NCBI GenBank assembly: GCA_046710535.1
Contig: JBKEHH010000004.1
Coordinates: 62,001 to 126,000, forward strand
Direction: 5' to 3'
Length of the DNA stretch: 64,000 bases
Origin: CAWVSB01 sp046710535
GTDB taxonomy: Bacteria; Pseudomonadota; Gammaproteobacteria; Pseudomonadales; CAWVSB01
This document shows positions 28,509-37,881 of this stretch, in pieces. Both the position numbers and the translations under genes were made by a program. The notes beneath the pieces are model-generated. The model did no database searches. It had not been told where the DNA came from and saw nothing but the letters and a program-made list of their open reading frames with translations. Every line of letters begins with the position of its first letter. The stretch's first letter is position 1.

Positions 28509-29324
28509 TTAAACAAGCCAAATCGGTGATTTAAATTGCTGCGGCAGGCCGAACGACTCGGGGTAGCTCACATCTACTAAATACAAACCGTGTGGCGCAG
28601 CCGTTGGTGGCGCCTTGGTTCTGTCTTTTGCTTCGAAAATCTGACGGAACCAAGCCGCAGATTGCTGCCCCTTTCCTATCACAAGTAAAGCACCAGCTAT
28701 ATTACGTACCATATGATGTAAAAACGCATTGGCACATACATCGATGATTATTAAATCTTTTCGTCTTGATACTGTAATCGAATGCATAGTTCGAATACCA
28801 GTATGAGACTGGCAACTAGACGCCCTGAAAGAACTGAAATCATGTAGGCCAACTAGACACTGAGCAGCCTCATCCATTGCTTGTTCGCTCAATGGCTCTC
28901 CAATCCAAGTCACTGCACCAGCATGAATAGCAGGCCTGACCGCCGTATTAGCAATAAAATATTGATAGTGCCTCGCGGTTGCAGAAAACCGAGCATGAAA
29001 GTCATTGCTAACAGGAACCGCCCATGTCACTACAATGTCATCGGGTAGCTTAGCGTTCACTCCCTGCACCCATGCTTTCATCGGGCGACTCACTGTCGTT
29101 TCAATATGAACAACTTGCGCCGTACCGTGAACACGCGCGTCTGTTCGCCCGGCACAGTTAACTCGCACTGGTTGGTTCGCTACGAAGGAAAGTGCTTTTT
29201 CGAGACAACCTTGAATAGTTAGTACATCGGGGCTTAGCTGGATTTGCCAACCGTGATAAGCGCTACCATTATATTCAATGCCTAGCGCAACACGGTTTAA
29301 CTGTTCATCGATATTGTCTGACAT
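28509..29324 (-). CDS. truA: tRNA pseudouridine(38-40) synthase
   Basis: Converts uridines 38-40 of tRNA anticodon stems to pseudouridine. The catalytic aspartate is in CAGRTDARVHG near residue 61. FSATARHYQYFI and FLHHMVRNIAGAL are TruA blocks. At 271 residues it is normal. It begins nine bases after fimV, as in Pseudomonas, and is followed by the trp and accD genes. Confidence 0.96.
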   Translation of the reverse strand: MSDNIDEQLNRVALGIEYNGSAYHGWQIQLSPDVLTIQGCLEKALSFVANQPVRVNCAGRTDARVHGTAQVVHIETTVSRPMKAWVQGVNAKLPDDIVVTWAVPVSNDFHARFSATARHYQYFIANTAVRPAIHAGAVTWIGEPLSEQAMDEAAQCLVGLHDFSSFRASSCQSHTGIRTMHSITVSRRKDLIIIDVCANAFLHHMVRNIAGALLVIGKGQQSAAWFRQIFEAKDRTKAPPTAAPHGLYLVDVSYPESFGLPQQFKSPIWLV

Positions 29325-29333
29325 TGCCCCAGC

Positions 29334-31721
29334 TTATAGACTTTCGAGTAAAGATTTAGCTTCAGCCTTTTGCTCATTAGAACCTTGGTTCATAACTTCG
29401 CTTAAAATTTCTTTGGCGCCATCTTCATCACCAAGCTCCACATAAGCTTTGGCTAATTCTAATCGAGTACCAATATCATCTTCTACTTCGTCGCCAAAAT
29501 CATCATCGTCATCCAGGTCGAAGTCAAAGTCGTCGCCTAAATCGATCTCTTCATCTAATTCATCATCGCTATTTAGCGCTACGCCTTCTGTAGTATCAGT
29601 GCCGTCATCATCTAAATCAAAATCATCATCGAGACTTAATTCCGCGTCAGAGGTTAGATCAAGGTCGACATCAGACTCATCCAGGTCATCAAGACCTAAT
29701 AAATCTTCTAAATCAGGCAGGTCATTAACGCCTTCTCCACCCTCTTTGGTCGCCAGTAAATCAGCAGAGAAGTCATCATCTAAATCTTCATCCAAACCCG
29801 CTACGCCATTAGAAATTTCATCGATTTCAGAATCAAAGTCGTCTAGACCTAAATCATCGTCTAGCTCAGCACCATCGGCAGAAATACTTGCCATATCAAG
29901 ATCTTCAATACCTAAATCACCGGTGCTATCAAAGCCTATTTCACCCTCATCTTCACCAACAGCGTCATAATCCATTTCGGAGAATTTTTCTGCCGCTGAG
30001 ACTTTTGAATCTTTAGCTTGGGCAAGCCAATCTTCAGCGCCATCAGTGTTAGCTAAAATATTGCTTGCCTCAGCAATGTCATCATCGCTACCTATCGCTT
30101 TAAGCCCCAGATAGTGGACTTTAAACTGCTTGGCTATATTATTGTCAGCTAACACTGCTAAAAGTTTAAGCCTAATGTCACTGCGATGAGGCTCTTTCCC
30201 TACTGCAGTTTCTAGCGTGCTTATCGCTTTAACTGTATTACCAGCCTCGATTAACGCTTGCGCCTCAGCAATTACTGGGCTTTCATCGACTACTGCGGCT
30301 TGATCAACTTGAACATCAAAATCATCCCACTCTTCATCTTCATCGTCAGTATATTCTTCTTTATCATCGTCACTGTCGTCTGCTTTAGCACCACCGCGAA
30401 GTTTAATAAAGAAATACACGCCTAAGACTATAGCCAGTAAAGCAGCCAGAATATAAGAGAGATTCACCATTAATGTATCTATAAGCGAAGGTTCTTCAGG
30501 TACCACTGGTTGTTTTTTAGCCGGCTTGGGCTCTGCTAATTTTTCTGTTTCGACAGGCTCTGGCATTACCGTATCCAAAGCGCTGACTACAGGTTCGCCA
30601 GAAACTGTTTCTCCAGTGCTAGCTTGATCGTTTAATTCACTACTTTGTAAGCGGGAAATTTGATTATCTTTCAATTCAATGAGGGTTTGCAGTGTGCCCA
30701 TCTGCTCCTGCAACTCAACCATACGACTTTCTAACTGCTGGTTTTGTCTACTCTGTTCGTCCAATCTCTCTTTGGTTACAACTAAGTCGGCACTTGCCTT
30801 ACTATTGGGCCTGTCGCCTATTGATGATGCACGACTAGTCCCGCCGGAAGCCAAACTTAGCTTGCCACCAGTATTTGAACCAGCGTCAGCATTATAGTTT
30901 GCAGATTTTGACGCATCTAACGGTACGTTGGTCAGGCTTTGATCTCTCCAACTCTGATTTTGTTGTCTAACTTCTTGAATAGCCATTTGACCGTCAAGCG
31001 CAGCAACTTCTTGCGCTGAGGGTAAATCTAATACAGCGCCATGACGCAATTGGTTAATATTGTCATTTCTAAATGCGTTGGGGTTATCTCGCTGAATAGC
31101 GATCATGGTTTGCTGGATAGTTGCTCCATTTGGCGTTACCTGCCGAGCGATACCCCATAAAGTATCTTCTGTACCGACGGTATAACGGTTGCCCGACAAA
31201 CCGGGGTTAAAGCGGCTAGGGCTTGACGCCGTTTCAGTAACTGCAGGGGCTGATTTAGCTTGCTTAAACGCTTCTGTGTCAACTTCTTCAGCTGCATATA
31301 AAGGTAAGTCCAGCAGTACGGTATATTCACGCAATACACGCCCGTCAGGCCAGTAGGCTTCAACAACAAAGTTCAGGTATGGCTCTTGCACTAGTTCTTT
31401 ACTGGACACACTAATAATGGCAGCGCCATTAGCGTCTTGAATAGTTTCAAATTTCAGATTAAGTAAAAATGCCATCATCTCTACGCCAGATCTATCAAAA
31501 TCGGCCAATGAGGCCATTCTCACCCTGATATCTTCAGCAGCATAATCACCCAGATTAGTCAGCTTAATTTTACCATCCATCGGCTGATTTAATTCAGAGT
31601 CCACTTTGATCTCACCAAGACCTAATGCATTTACCAAACCAGCTGGAAACACTAGGGATGCGGCCAAAACAAAGGCACACATGGCCGCTTTTCGCTGACG
31701 ACTTTCGGAATGTAAGGACAT
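29334..31721 (-). CDS. fimV: FimV/HubP family polar-landmark protein
   Basis: A large bitopic inner-membrane protein that organises the cell pole and, in Pseudomonas, type IV pili and twitching. The 795 residues show an N-terminal signal or anchor (about 12-33), a conserved periplasmic domain (35-140) and a LysM peptidoglycan-binding domain (about 179-234). A coiled coil lies at about 320-360, one transmembrane helix near 415-440, and a very acidic Asp/Glu-rich cytoplasmic region at about 455-740. The end is a FimV motif (RLELAKAYVELGDEDGAKEILSEV, shown by its TPR-like spacing). It sits between asd and truA as in Pseudomonas. A promoter and hairpins lie upstream. Confidence 0.93.
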   Translation of the reverse strand: MSLHSESRQRKAAMCAFVLAASLVFPAGLVNALGLGEIKVDSELNQPMDGKIKLTNLGDYAAEDIRVRMASLADFDRSGVEMMAFLLNLKFETIQDANGAAIISVSSKELVQEPYLNFVVEAYWPDGRVLREYTVLLDLPLYAAEEVDTEAFKQAKSAPAVTETASSPSRFNPGLSGNRYTVGTEDTLWGIARQVTPNGATIQQTMIAIQRDNPNAFRNDNINQLRHGAVLDLPSAQEVAALDGQMAIQEVRQQNQSWRDQSLTNVPLDASKSANYNADAGSNTGGKLSLASGGTSRASSIGDRPNSKASADLVVTKERLDEQSRQNQQLESRMVELQEQMGTLQTLIELKDNQISRLQSSELNDQASTGETVSGEPVVSALDTVMPEPVETEKLAEPKPAKKQPVVPEEPSLIDTLMVNLSYILAALLAIVLGVYFFIKLRGGAKADDSDDDKEEYTDDEDEEWDDFDVQVDQAAVVDESPVIAEAQALIEAGNTVKAISTLETAVGKEPHRSDIRLKLLAVLADNNIAKQFKVHYLGLKAIGSDDDIAEASNILANTDGAEDWLAQAKDSKVSAAEKFSEMDYDAVGEDEGEIGFDSTGDLGIEDLDMASISADGAELDDDLGLDDFDSEIDEISNGVAGLDEDLDDDFSADLLATKEGGEGVNDLPDLEDLLGLDDLDESDVDLDLTSDAELSLDDDFDLDDDGTDTTEGVALNSDDELDEEIDLGDDFDFDLDDDDDFGDEVEDDIGTRLELAKAYVELGDEDGAKEILSEVMNQGSNEQKAEAKSLLESL

Positions 31722-31785
31722 AGATCCGTTCCAATATTAGCAATTTTGTTAGCGTGGAAACTCTATACAATTCCCAATTAACCCA

Positions 31786-31852
31786 ATGACTTGAGAAAAG
31801 TCATCCACTTAGTGGGCTAAGTATCGAATAGTTATAGGATTTTATCAACTAT
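31786..31852 (-). promoter_or_regulatory. fimV promoter region with nested hairpins
   Basis: On the minus strand TTGATA (31843-31848) and GATACT (31820-31825) are spaced 17 bases, a good sigma-70 promoter. ATAGTT (31828-31833) and AACTAT (31847-31852) form a repeat across the -35 element. ACTTAG and CTAAGT (31807-31822, 4-base loop) and ATGACTT and AAGTCAT (31786-31804, 5-base loop) are exact hairpins at and just after the expected start of transcription. Confidence 0.55.
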
Positions 31853-31877
31853 AAGGGGATTGTTAATAATGTTTAGC

Positions 31878-31919
31878 TGAGCCAGATAGTGAATTTCTGA
31901 ACTGGCTCACAGATCCTTC
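31878..31919. repeat. 8-bp inverted repeat after asd
   Basis: TGAGCCAG (31878-31885) and CTGGCTCA (31912-31919) pair exactly around 26 bases. It lies just past the asd stop. There is no T run, so it is a weak terminator candidate at best. Confidence 0.4.
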
Positions 31920-31936
31920 TAGTACAACATTTGCAA

Positions 31937-33049
31937 CTAACTAGTCCTAATAATGCTTAACATGCGTCGCAAAGGCTCTGCTGCGCCCCATAATAATTGA
32001 TCGCCCACGGTAAAAGCTGACAAATACTCAGGTCCCATATTCATCTTGCGCAGACGACCTACAGGAACATCCAAGCCACCAGTCACTCTCGCGGGGGTTA
32101 AATCGCTAAGGGTATTATCTCTATGATTAGGAACCACTTGCGACCAATCATTGGCTTCAGCCAATATTGACTCAATATCTGCCATCGGTACATCTTTAGA
32201 CAGTTTAATAGTCAAAGCTTGGCTATGACAACGCATTGCGCCAATTCTCACGCACAAACCGTCTACTGGCGTTGGATTAGCACTGCGACCCAAAATCTTG
32301 TTGGTTTCAGCCTGCCCTTTCCACTCTTCACGGCTTTGGCCATTTTCTAACTCAGTATCGATCCATGGCAGCAAACTACCAGCCAATGGCGCACCAAAAT
32401 ACTGAGTCGGGAAATCATCACTATTCATTGTTGCTGTTATGCGCCTATCAATATCTAAAATAGCGCTTGCAGGATTAGCGAGATCTGCCGCCACACTGCT
32501 TTGTAACGCACCCATTTGGCTAAGTAGCTCGCGCATATTGTTGGCCCCGCTGCCGCTAGCTGCTTGATAAGTCATGGCCGAAACCCAATCGATCAAGCCT
32601 TCGTTAAACAAACCGCCAACCGCCATTAACATAAGGCTAACCGTACAGTTACCGCCAATAAAGTTTTTCACCCCATCGTTTAATGCACTATCGATAACAG
32701 ATCTGTTCACCGGGTCCAAAATAATCACCGCATCATCACTCATTCGTAGTGATGATGCGGCATCGATCCAATAGCCATTCCAGCCACTATCGCGCAGTGG
32801 TTGAAAAACTTGCGTGGTATAGTCGCCGCCTTGGCAAGAAATAATGGCATCCATCTCGCTTAGCGCGGCAATGTCAGTTGCATCCTGCAATGACGAGGAT
32901 GTGCCCGCGATTACAGGCCCTTTGCCACCAACATTTGAGGTAGTGAAAAAAACCGGATCAATACCCTCAAAATCATTTTCTTCCAGCATACGGCCCATTA
33001 ACACCGAACCGACCATGCCACGCCAACCTACAAAACCTACACGCATCAT
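31937..33049 (-). CDS. asd: aspartate-semialdehyde dehydrogenase
   Basis: Reduces aspartyl-4-phosphate to aspartate semialdehyde with NADPH, for lysine, methionine, threonine and diaminopimelate. The NADP loop is VGFVGWRGMVGSVL at the N-terminus and the active cysteine is in FIGGNCTVSLMLMA near residue 135. The 370-residue form with GGNCTVS is the type found in enteric bacteria and Pseudomonas. The ORF begins with two ATG codons (33049 and 33046). It follows leuB by 43 bases. Confidence 0.96.
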   Translation of the reverse strand: MMRVGFVGWRGMVGSVLMGRMLEENDFEGIDPVFFTTSNVGGKGPVIAGTSSSLQDATDIAALSEMDAIISCQGGDYTTQVFQPLRDSGWNGYWIDAASSLRMSDDAVIILDPVNRSVIDSALNDGVKNFIGGNCTVSLMLMAVGGLFNEGLIDWVSAMTYQAASGSGANNMRELLSQMGALQSSVAADLANPASAILDIDRRITATMNSDDFPTQYFGAPLAGSLLPWIDTELENGQSREEWKGQAETNKILGRSANPTPVDGLCVRIGAMRCHSQALTIKLSKDVPMADIESILAEANDWSQVVPNHRDNTLSDLTPARVTGGLDVPVGRLRKMNMGPEYLSAFTVGDQLLWGAAEPLRRMLSIIRTS

Positions 33050-33092
33050 TTCTTTAAACCTTCTATTTACAGTCTTTAACTTACTAAAATTA

Positions 33093-34163
33093 TTAGACTT
33101 TTAGTGCAGCAACCACCGCATCGCCCATGGCAGCGGTTGAAACCACTTTGTCTTCACTGGTTGCAATATCAGCAGTACGAAAGCCTCGATCCAATACCAC
33201 ACCTACCGCCGCTTCTATTCGATCAGCTGCAGCTGGCGCATTAAGTGAATAACGCAACATCATCGCCGCTGATAAAATAGTGGCAAGTGGATTAGCTTTA
33301 CCTTGGCCTGCGATATCAGGCGCACTGCCATGACAAGGCTCATACATACCAACACCGCCTTCGTTCAAAGAGGCGGATGGCAACATCCCTATTGAGCCTG
33401 TGAGCATGGCTGCAGCATCAGACAAAATATCGCCAAATAAATTGCCAGTAACCAATACATCAAACTGCTTCGGCGCACGCACTAGCTGCATAGCGGCGTT
33501 ATCCACATACATATGGGTTAATTCAATCTCTGGATATTGCGGCGCCATTTCTGTTAGCACTTCACGCCACAACACAGTTGCTTCTAGCACATTGGCTTTA
33601 TCAACCGAGCAAACTCGTTTATCGCGTTTCATTGCCATTTCAAAGGCCACTTTGGCGATGCGCTTAATTTCGCTTTCATTATATTTGTAGGTATTGAAAC
33701 CTTCTCGATCACCATTTTCTAAAGTTCTAATACCGCGGGGCTCACCAAAATAAATACCACCGGTTAACTCGCGCACAATTAATATATCCAGACCAGCTAC
33801 AATTTCTTCTTTTAAAGAAGATGCCGCCGCTAATTGAGGATATAAGATTGCTGGACGTAAATTCGCGAACAAGCCCAAGCTCGAGCGAAAGTTAAGCAGG
33901 CCTTTTTCAGGTCGCAAGTGACGCTCTAAGTTATCCCACTGGGGGCCACCTATAGCGCCGAACAAAATGCCATCAGAAGCTTTTGCTTTTGCCAGCGTTT
34001 CATCTGGGCAAGGGTTGCCAGTCATATCAAATGCAGCACCACCGAGTAAAGCCTGATCAAAAACTAAATCTAAACCGTCAATCGCCTTTAAAACTTTGAC
34101 TGCCTCGTCAGCAACTTCAGGTCCAATACCATCACCACCAATAACTAAAACCTTTTTACTCAC
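33093..34163 (-). CDS. leuB: 3-isopropylmalate dehydrogenase
   Basis: Oxidatively decarboxylates 3-isopropylmalate in leucine synthesis with NAD. Its 356 residues show GGDGIGPEV at the N-terminus, RELTGGIYFGEPRG near residue 138 and the metal and cofactor segment GNLFGDILSDAAAMLTGSIG, plus EPCHGSAPDIAG near the C-terminus. Translation starts at GTG (34161-34163), six bases after a GGAG site. leuC-leuD-leuB-asd is the order seen in Pseudomonas. Confidence 0.97.
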   Translation of the reverse strand: MSKKVLVIGGDGIGPEVADEAVKVLKAIDGLDLVFDQALLGGAAFDMTGNPCPDETLAKAKASDGILFGAIGGPQWDNLERHLRPEKGLLNFRSSLGLFANLRPAILYPQLAAASSLKEEIVAGLDILIVRELTGGIYFGEPRGIRTLENGDREGFNTYKYNESEIKRIAKVAFEMAMKRDKRVCSVDKANVLEATVLWREVLTEMAPQYPEIELTHMYVDNAAMQLVRAPKQFDVLVTGNLFGDILSDAAAMLTGSIGMLPSASLNEGGVGMYEPCHGSAPDIAGQGKANPLATILSAAMMLRYSLNAPAAADRIEAAVGVVLDRGFRTADIATSEDKVVSTAAMGDAVVAALKV

Positions 34164-34186
34164 AAACTACTCCAATTACTTAATAA

Positions 34187-34837
34187 CTATTTGCTAATTA
34201 CGTCAAACAACCACGGTGACTGTTGTCTCCGGCCTTGCTCATATGTTTTTATCGTATCCGCGTCTTGCAAGGTAAGGCCAATATCATCCAAACCATTTAA
34301 CAAGCAGTGCTTACGAAACGGCTCCACATCAAAAACAATCGTGTCACCATTAGGCTTTGTCACTTGCTGCGAGGCTAAATCAACTGTTAACTGGTAGCCT
34401 TCATCTGCGTACATGTCTGCAAACAAACCATCAACAACATCCGCATCCATAACAATCGGTAACATGCCATTTTTAAAACAGTTGTTAAAAAATATGTCTG
34501 CAAAGCTAGGCGCAATAACCGCACTAAAACCGTAATCCTCAAGCGCCCACGGCGCATGCTCGCGGCTAGAACCGCACCCAAAATTTTCTCGTGCTAACAA
34601 AATTTTCGCACCTTGATAGCGAGCAAAATTTAACGGAAAATCCGGGTTTAGCGGACGATTACTACAATCAACCCCAGGCTGGCCTTCATCTAAATATCGA
34701 ACTTGGTCAAACAAATTGGGACCAAAGCCACTGCGCTTAATCGACTTCAAAAACTGCTTGGGAATAATCATATCGGTATCAACATTGGCCCTATCCATAG
34801 GAGCTATAACACCGGTAATTTTTGTAAAAGCTTTCAT
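34187..34837 (-). CDS. leuD: 3-isopropylmalate dehydratase small subunit
   Basis: Partner of LeuC in isomerising 2- to 3-isopropylmalate. It is a swivelling domain of 216 residues with DTDMIIPKQFLK near residue 20 and the substrate loop ENFGCGSSREHAPWAL near residue 85. A GGAG site precedes the ATG by six bases. It starts ten bases after leuC and lies 23 bases before leuB. Confidence 0.97.
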   Translation of the reverse strand: MKAFTKITGVIAPMDRANVDTDMIIPKQFLKSIKRSGFGPNLFDQVRYLDEGQPGVDCSNRPLNPDFPLNFARYQGAKILLARENFGCGSSREHAPWALEDYGFSAVIAPSFADIFFNNCFKNGMLPIVMDADVVDGLFADMYADEGYQLTVDLASQQVTKPNGDTIVFDVEPFRKHCLLNGLDDIGLTLQDADTIKTYEQGRRQQSPWLFDVISK

Positions 34838-34847
34838 TACTGTCTCC

Positions 34848-36275
34848 TTATGATTTCACAAATTCGCGAACATCAACAAAATGTCCAGCGATAGCCGCCG
34901 CCGCTGCCATTGCAGGGCTAACTAAATGAGTACGTCCACCAAATCCTTGGCGGCCTTCAAAGTTGCGATTTGAAGTGGAAGCGCAATGCTCACCTTCACC
35001 CAACTTATCTGAGTTCATTGCCAAACACATCGAACAGCTTGGCTCGCGCCACTCAAGACCGGCGGCAATAAATATTTTATCGAGACCTTCTGCCTCAGCT
35101 TGCTGTTTGACTAAACCAGAACCGGGCACCACTAATGCTAGAGCAATAGTGCTAGCCACTTTACGGCCTTTGACAACCGCCGCTGCCGCACGTAAATCTT
35201 CAATGCGAGAGTTAGTACAAGAGCCGATAAAGACTTTATCTAACTGAATATCAGTAATTGCCTGGCCTGCTGTTAAGCCCATATATTCAAGCGCACGCTT
35301 AGCGCCTTCTTGTTTAGCCGTATCAGTAAAATCAGTGGGGGCGGGTATGTTAGCGCCAACCGGGACCACCATCTCTGGAGACGTACCCCAGGTTACTTGG
35401 GGCTGAATACTGGCACCATCTAACTCAACAACTTTATCGAATACCGCATCGTCATCGCTGTGCAATGTCTGCCAGTGCTTAACCGCTAGATCCCAGATCT
35501 CGCCTTGAGGCGCAAATTCACGACCGTCGACGTAGTCAATCGTCGTTTGATCAACCGCCACCATGCCCACACGAGCACCGGCCTCGATAGCCATATTACA
35601 TACAGTCATCCGGCCTTCCATCGACATATCACGCAATACTTGGCCACCAAACTCTATGGCATAGCCATTGCCGCCAGCGGTGCCAATCTCACCAATCACT
35701 GCTAATACAACATCTTTTGGCGTAACACCTGCACCTAGCTTGCCATCGACTTTGATCAGAAAATTCTTAGTCTTTTGTTGAACTAAGCACTGAGTCGCTA
35801 ACACATGCTCAACTTCGGACGTACCAATGCCATGAGCCAAAGCGCCTAACGCGCCATGAGTTGCAGTGTGAGAGTCACCACAAACCACCGTCATACCGGG
35901 CAATGTAGCCCCTAACTCAGGACCGATAACATGAACAATACCCTGGCGAATATCATTGATCTCATATTCTTTAATACCAAATTCTTCACAGTTGTCATCT
36001 AAGGTTTCAACCTGAATACGAGAGACCTCATCTAGAATACCCCCCACACCACCAGCACGTTCGCTACCTAATGATGGCACATTATGGTCAGGCGTTGCCA
36101 AATTGGCATCAATGCGCCACGGCTTGCGACCTGCTAGTCGAAGCCCTTCAAAAGCCTGTGGTGATGTCACCTCATGTAATAGGTGCCTATCGATATAAAT
36201 CAGCGCCGATCCGTCATCACGCTGCGTAACCAAATGGTCATCCCATAGTTTGTCATATAAGGTTTTACCAGCCAT
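34848..36275 (-). CDS. leuC: 3-isopropylmalate dehydratase large subunit
   Basis: The 4Fe-4S subunit of isopropylmalate isomerase. Cluster cysteines fall in FIGSCTNSRIEDL and in EPSCSMCLAMN. CGDSHTATHGALG is a typical block. I start it at the ATG at 36273-36275 (MAGKTLYDKLWDDHLV), with GGAG six bases upstream, giving 475 residues. The longer frame begins with GTG at 36293 and overlaps that site. It is divergent from the lysR gene, and the gap holds a regulator-type palindrome. Confidence 0.97.
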   Translation of the reverse strand: MAGKTLYDKLWDDHLVTQRDDGSALIYIDRHLLHEVTSPQAFEGLRLAGRKPWRIDANLATPDHNVPSLGSERAGGVGGILDEVSRIQVETLDDNCEEFGIKEYEINDIRQGIVHVIGPELGATLPGMTVVCGDSHTATHGALGALAHGIGTSEVEHVLATQCLVQQKTKNFLIKVDGKLGAGVTPKDVVLAVIGEIGTAGGNGYAIEFGGQVLRDMSMEGRMTVCNMAIEAGARVGMVAVDQTTIDYVDGREFAPQGEIWDLAVKHWQTLHSDDDAVFDKVVELDGASIQPQVTWGTSPEMVVPVGANIPAPTDFTDTAKQEGAKRALEYMGLTAGQAITDIQLDKVFIGSCTNSRIEDLRAAAAVVKGRKVASTIALALVVPGSGLVKQQAEAEGLDKIFIAAGLEWREPSCSMCLAMNSDKLGEGEHCASTSNRNFEGRQGFGGRTHLVSPAMAAAAAIAGHFVDVREFVKS

Positions 36276-36379
36276 TACCATCTCCTGCGCCACTCATAAG
36301 CGCCGCTTACTATAATTAATAGTTGGCAATCTTATGACTTTAGGTAGAATAAAACAAATTCATATTTTTCATGATATTG

Positions 36380-36397
36380 ATAACTTTTAGTTATAAT
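36380..36397 (+). promoter_or_regulatory. LysR-type palindrome overlapping a -10 box in the leuC-lysR gap
   Basis: ATAACT, TTT, AGTTAT (36380-36394) is an exact 15-base palindrome that contains T-N11-A (36381 to 36393), the LysR-family signature. A consensus -10, TATAAT, occupies 36392-36397 and points to the lysR gene, so binding would block its own promoter. The -35 is poor. Confidence 0.6.
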
Positions 36398-36416
36398 GAA
36401 TCTTAGGGCGGGTCCG

Positions 36417-37286
36417 ATGGACATAGCAGCACTAAAAACGTTAATCGAAATAGCCAATACAGGCTCATTCTCTGCTGCCGCCAATAATCTTCACATTACT
36501 CAGCCTGCAATAAGTAAACGCATAGCTAAACTAGAGCAAGAAATGAATACACCCTTGCTAGACCGAATTGGTAAGCAAGTTAAGCCCACCGAGGCGGGCT
36601 TAACCCTGCTAGTCCATGCCAAAAAGATTTTTGCAGATATAAGCCAAGCTGAACGCGCCGTGCGCGAAATATCTAGCGAAGTGACCGGCACTTTACATAT
36701 AGCGACTAGCCACCACATCGGGCTACATAGACTGCCGCCTATTTTAAAACGTTTTAGTGATAGCTATCCTGCCGTGAAAATCAAAATAGAATTTACCGAT
36801 TCAGAAAAAGCTTACGCAATGGTTAACAGCGGCGAAGTAGAGCTGGCAGTAATCACTCTGGCGCTAGAGGAACAAAGTCATATAAATTCGACCACGCTGT
36901 GGGAAGACCCGCTAATATTTATGGCGGCTCATGGGCATAAACTTACAGATAAAAAAGGGCTAAGCCTAATAGATCTAAGCGAACATTATTGTGTATTGCC
37001 AGGGTTAGACACCTATACTGGGCAAATAGTAAAAGCGCTATTTGATAAACAAAAATTACTCTTAGATGCATCTATGGCAACTAACTACTTAGAAACCATT
37101 AAAATGATGGTGAGTGTGGGCATGGGCTGGACAGTATTGCCAAAATCGATGTTTGAGGACACGCTAGTTGAACTTCACGTAGACAATATTGGCCTAAGCA
37201 GAGAGCTTGGGTTTATTAGCCACCAACAGCATAATCAGTCGGCTGCTGCTAAGGCATTTGTGGCAATTTTGCAGCAAAGCAATTAA
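36417..37286 (+). CDS. LysR family transcriptional regulator next to leuCDB
   Basis: A 289-residue regulator from the ATG at 36417. It has an N-terminal winged helix (MDIAALKTLIEIANTGSFSAAA, read as residues 1-22, then ITQPAISKRIAKLE) and a periplasmic-binding-like effector domain from about residue 90. An upstream ATG at 36396 falls inside the likely -10 box and lacks a ribosome site, whereas 36417 follows AGGGCGGG. The same divergent placement beside leuC is found in Pseudomonas. It probably controls leuCDB, but the ligand is not known to me. Confidence 0.88.
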   Translation: MDIAALKTLIEIANTGSFSAAANNLHITQPAISKRIAKLEQEMNTPLLDRIGKQVKPTEAGLTLLVHAKKIFADISQAERAVREISSEVTGTLHIATSHHIGLHRLPPILKRFSDSYPAVKIKIEFTDSEKAYAMVNSGEVELAVITLALEEQSHINSTTLWEDPLIFMAAHGHKLTDKKGLSLIDLSEHYCVLPGLDTYTGQIVKALFDKQKLLLDASMATNYLETIKMMVSVGMGWTVLPKSMFEDTLVELHVDNIGLSRELGFISHQQHNQSAAAKAFVAILQQSN

Positions 37287-37318
37287 AAAGGCGCCAGAAC
37301 ATATAATGTAACTGACGC
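37285..37318 (-). terminator. probable terminator of the leftward lipoprotein gene
   Basis: On the minus strand GCGTCAG and CTGGCGC (one G-U pair) form a 7-base stem with a 14-base loop, followed by CTTTTT. It lies 25 bases past the stop at 37343. Confidence 0.55.
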
Positions 37319-37342
37319 TCGGTAGCACTACTTGTACATTAT

Positions 37343-37881
37343 TTATCCATCGCAACCGGCAGAACAAGTTGCTAACAAATAGCCGAAGTTAGCAAATGAA
37401 AAACCTGATTGATAAGCTTCCTTATTTTGATCTTGCGCGGCAGCATCTATTACATCAAACGCCCCCATATCGGCACCGAATATTGAGACAATCAAGCGAC
37501 CATTTGCTCCGTAGAACCCTCTAAGCAATAGGTCTTCATCACCAGCAGACTCACCTGCAACTTCTATAGTGATTTCACCATTGCTACTTAAAGCGACAGG
37601 CAAAGTACCAGCAACTGGATCATTGATTCTAAGACCGACATTCCACTCAGATACCAGAGAACTGGAGAGAGTAATGTCTAAAGTACCTAAGTCAGTACTA
37701 CCGCCCAAAGTAACCTCCAAGTTATCGCCATTTAATGCAAATGTTAGAGTAAAGCCAGCATTAGAATCTTGATTGCTAGAGATATCACCCGAACCCCCAG
37801 GCAGTCCATCAGTTTCTACACTCATCGACAAACCTATCGCCTCAAAGGTTTTACCATCTAAGTCTGCTGCCGTTACGTTAG
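37343..37881 (-). pseudogene. 3' part of the lipoprotein gene, detached by a frameshift
   Basis: The frame that follows the 611-residue lipoprotein reads NVTAADLDGKTFEAIGLSMSVETDG and continues, open, to a stop at 37343 (ending ATCSAGCDG). The only start inside it is an ATG at 37831, in mid-domain with no ribosome site. If one G is removed from the GGGG run at 37882-37885 the two frames fuse into about 789 residues. I therefore read it as the C-terminal domain of the same protein, not as a gene of its own. The text is beta-rich with many Gly, Ser and Asp. Confidence 0.75.

Noticed and set aside
29449..29970. A 173-codon serine-rich rightward open frame
   Set aside because: It is the complement of the Asp/Glu-rich region of fimV; GAT/GAA repeats read backwards give serine codons. 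No ribosome site.
34387..34581. Frames on either strand inside leuD and leuC
   Set aside because: Shadows of confidently identified subunits.
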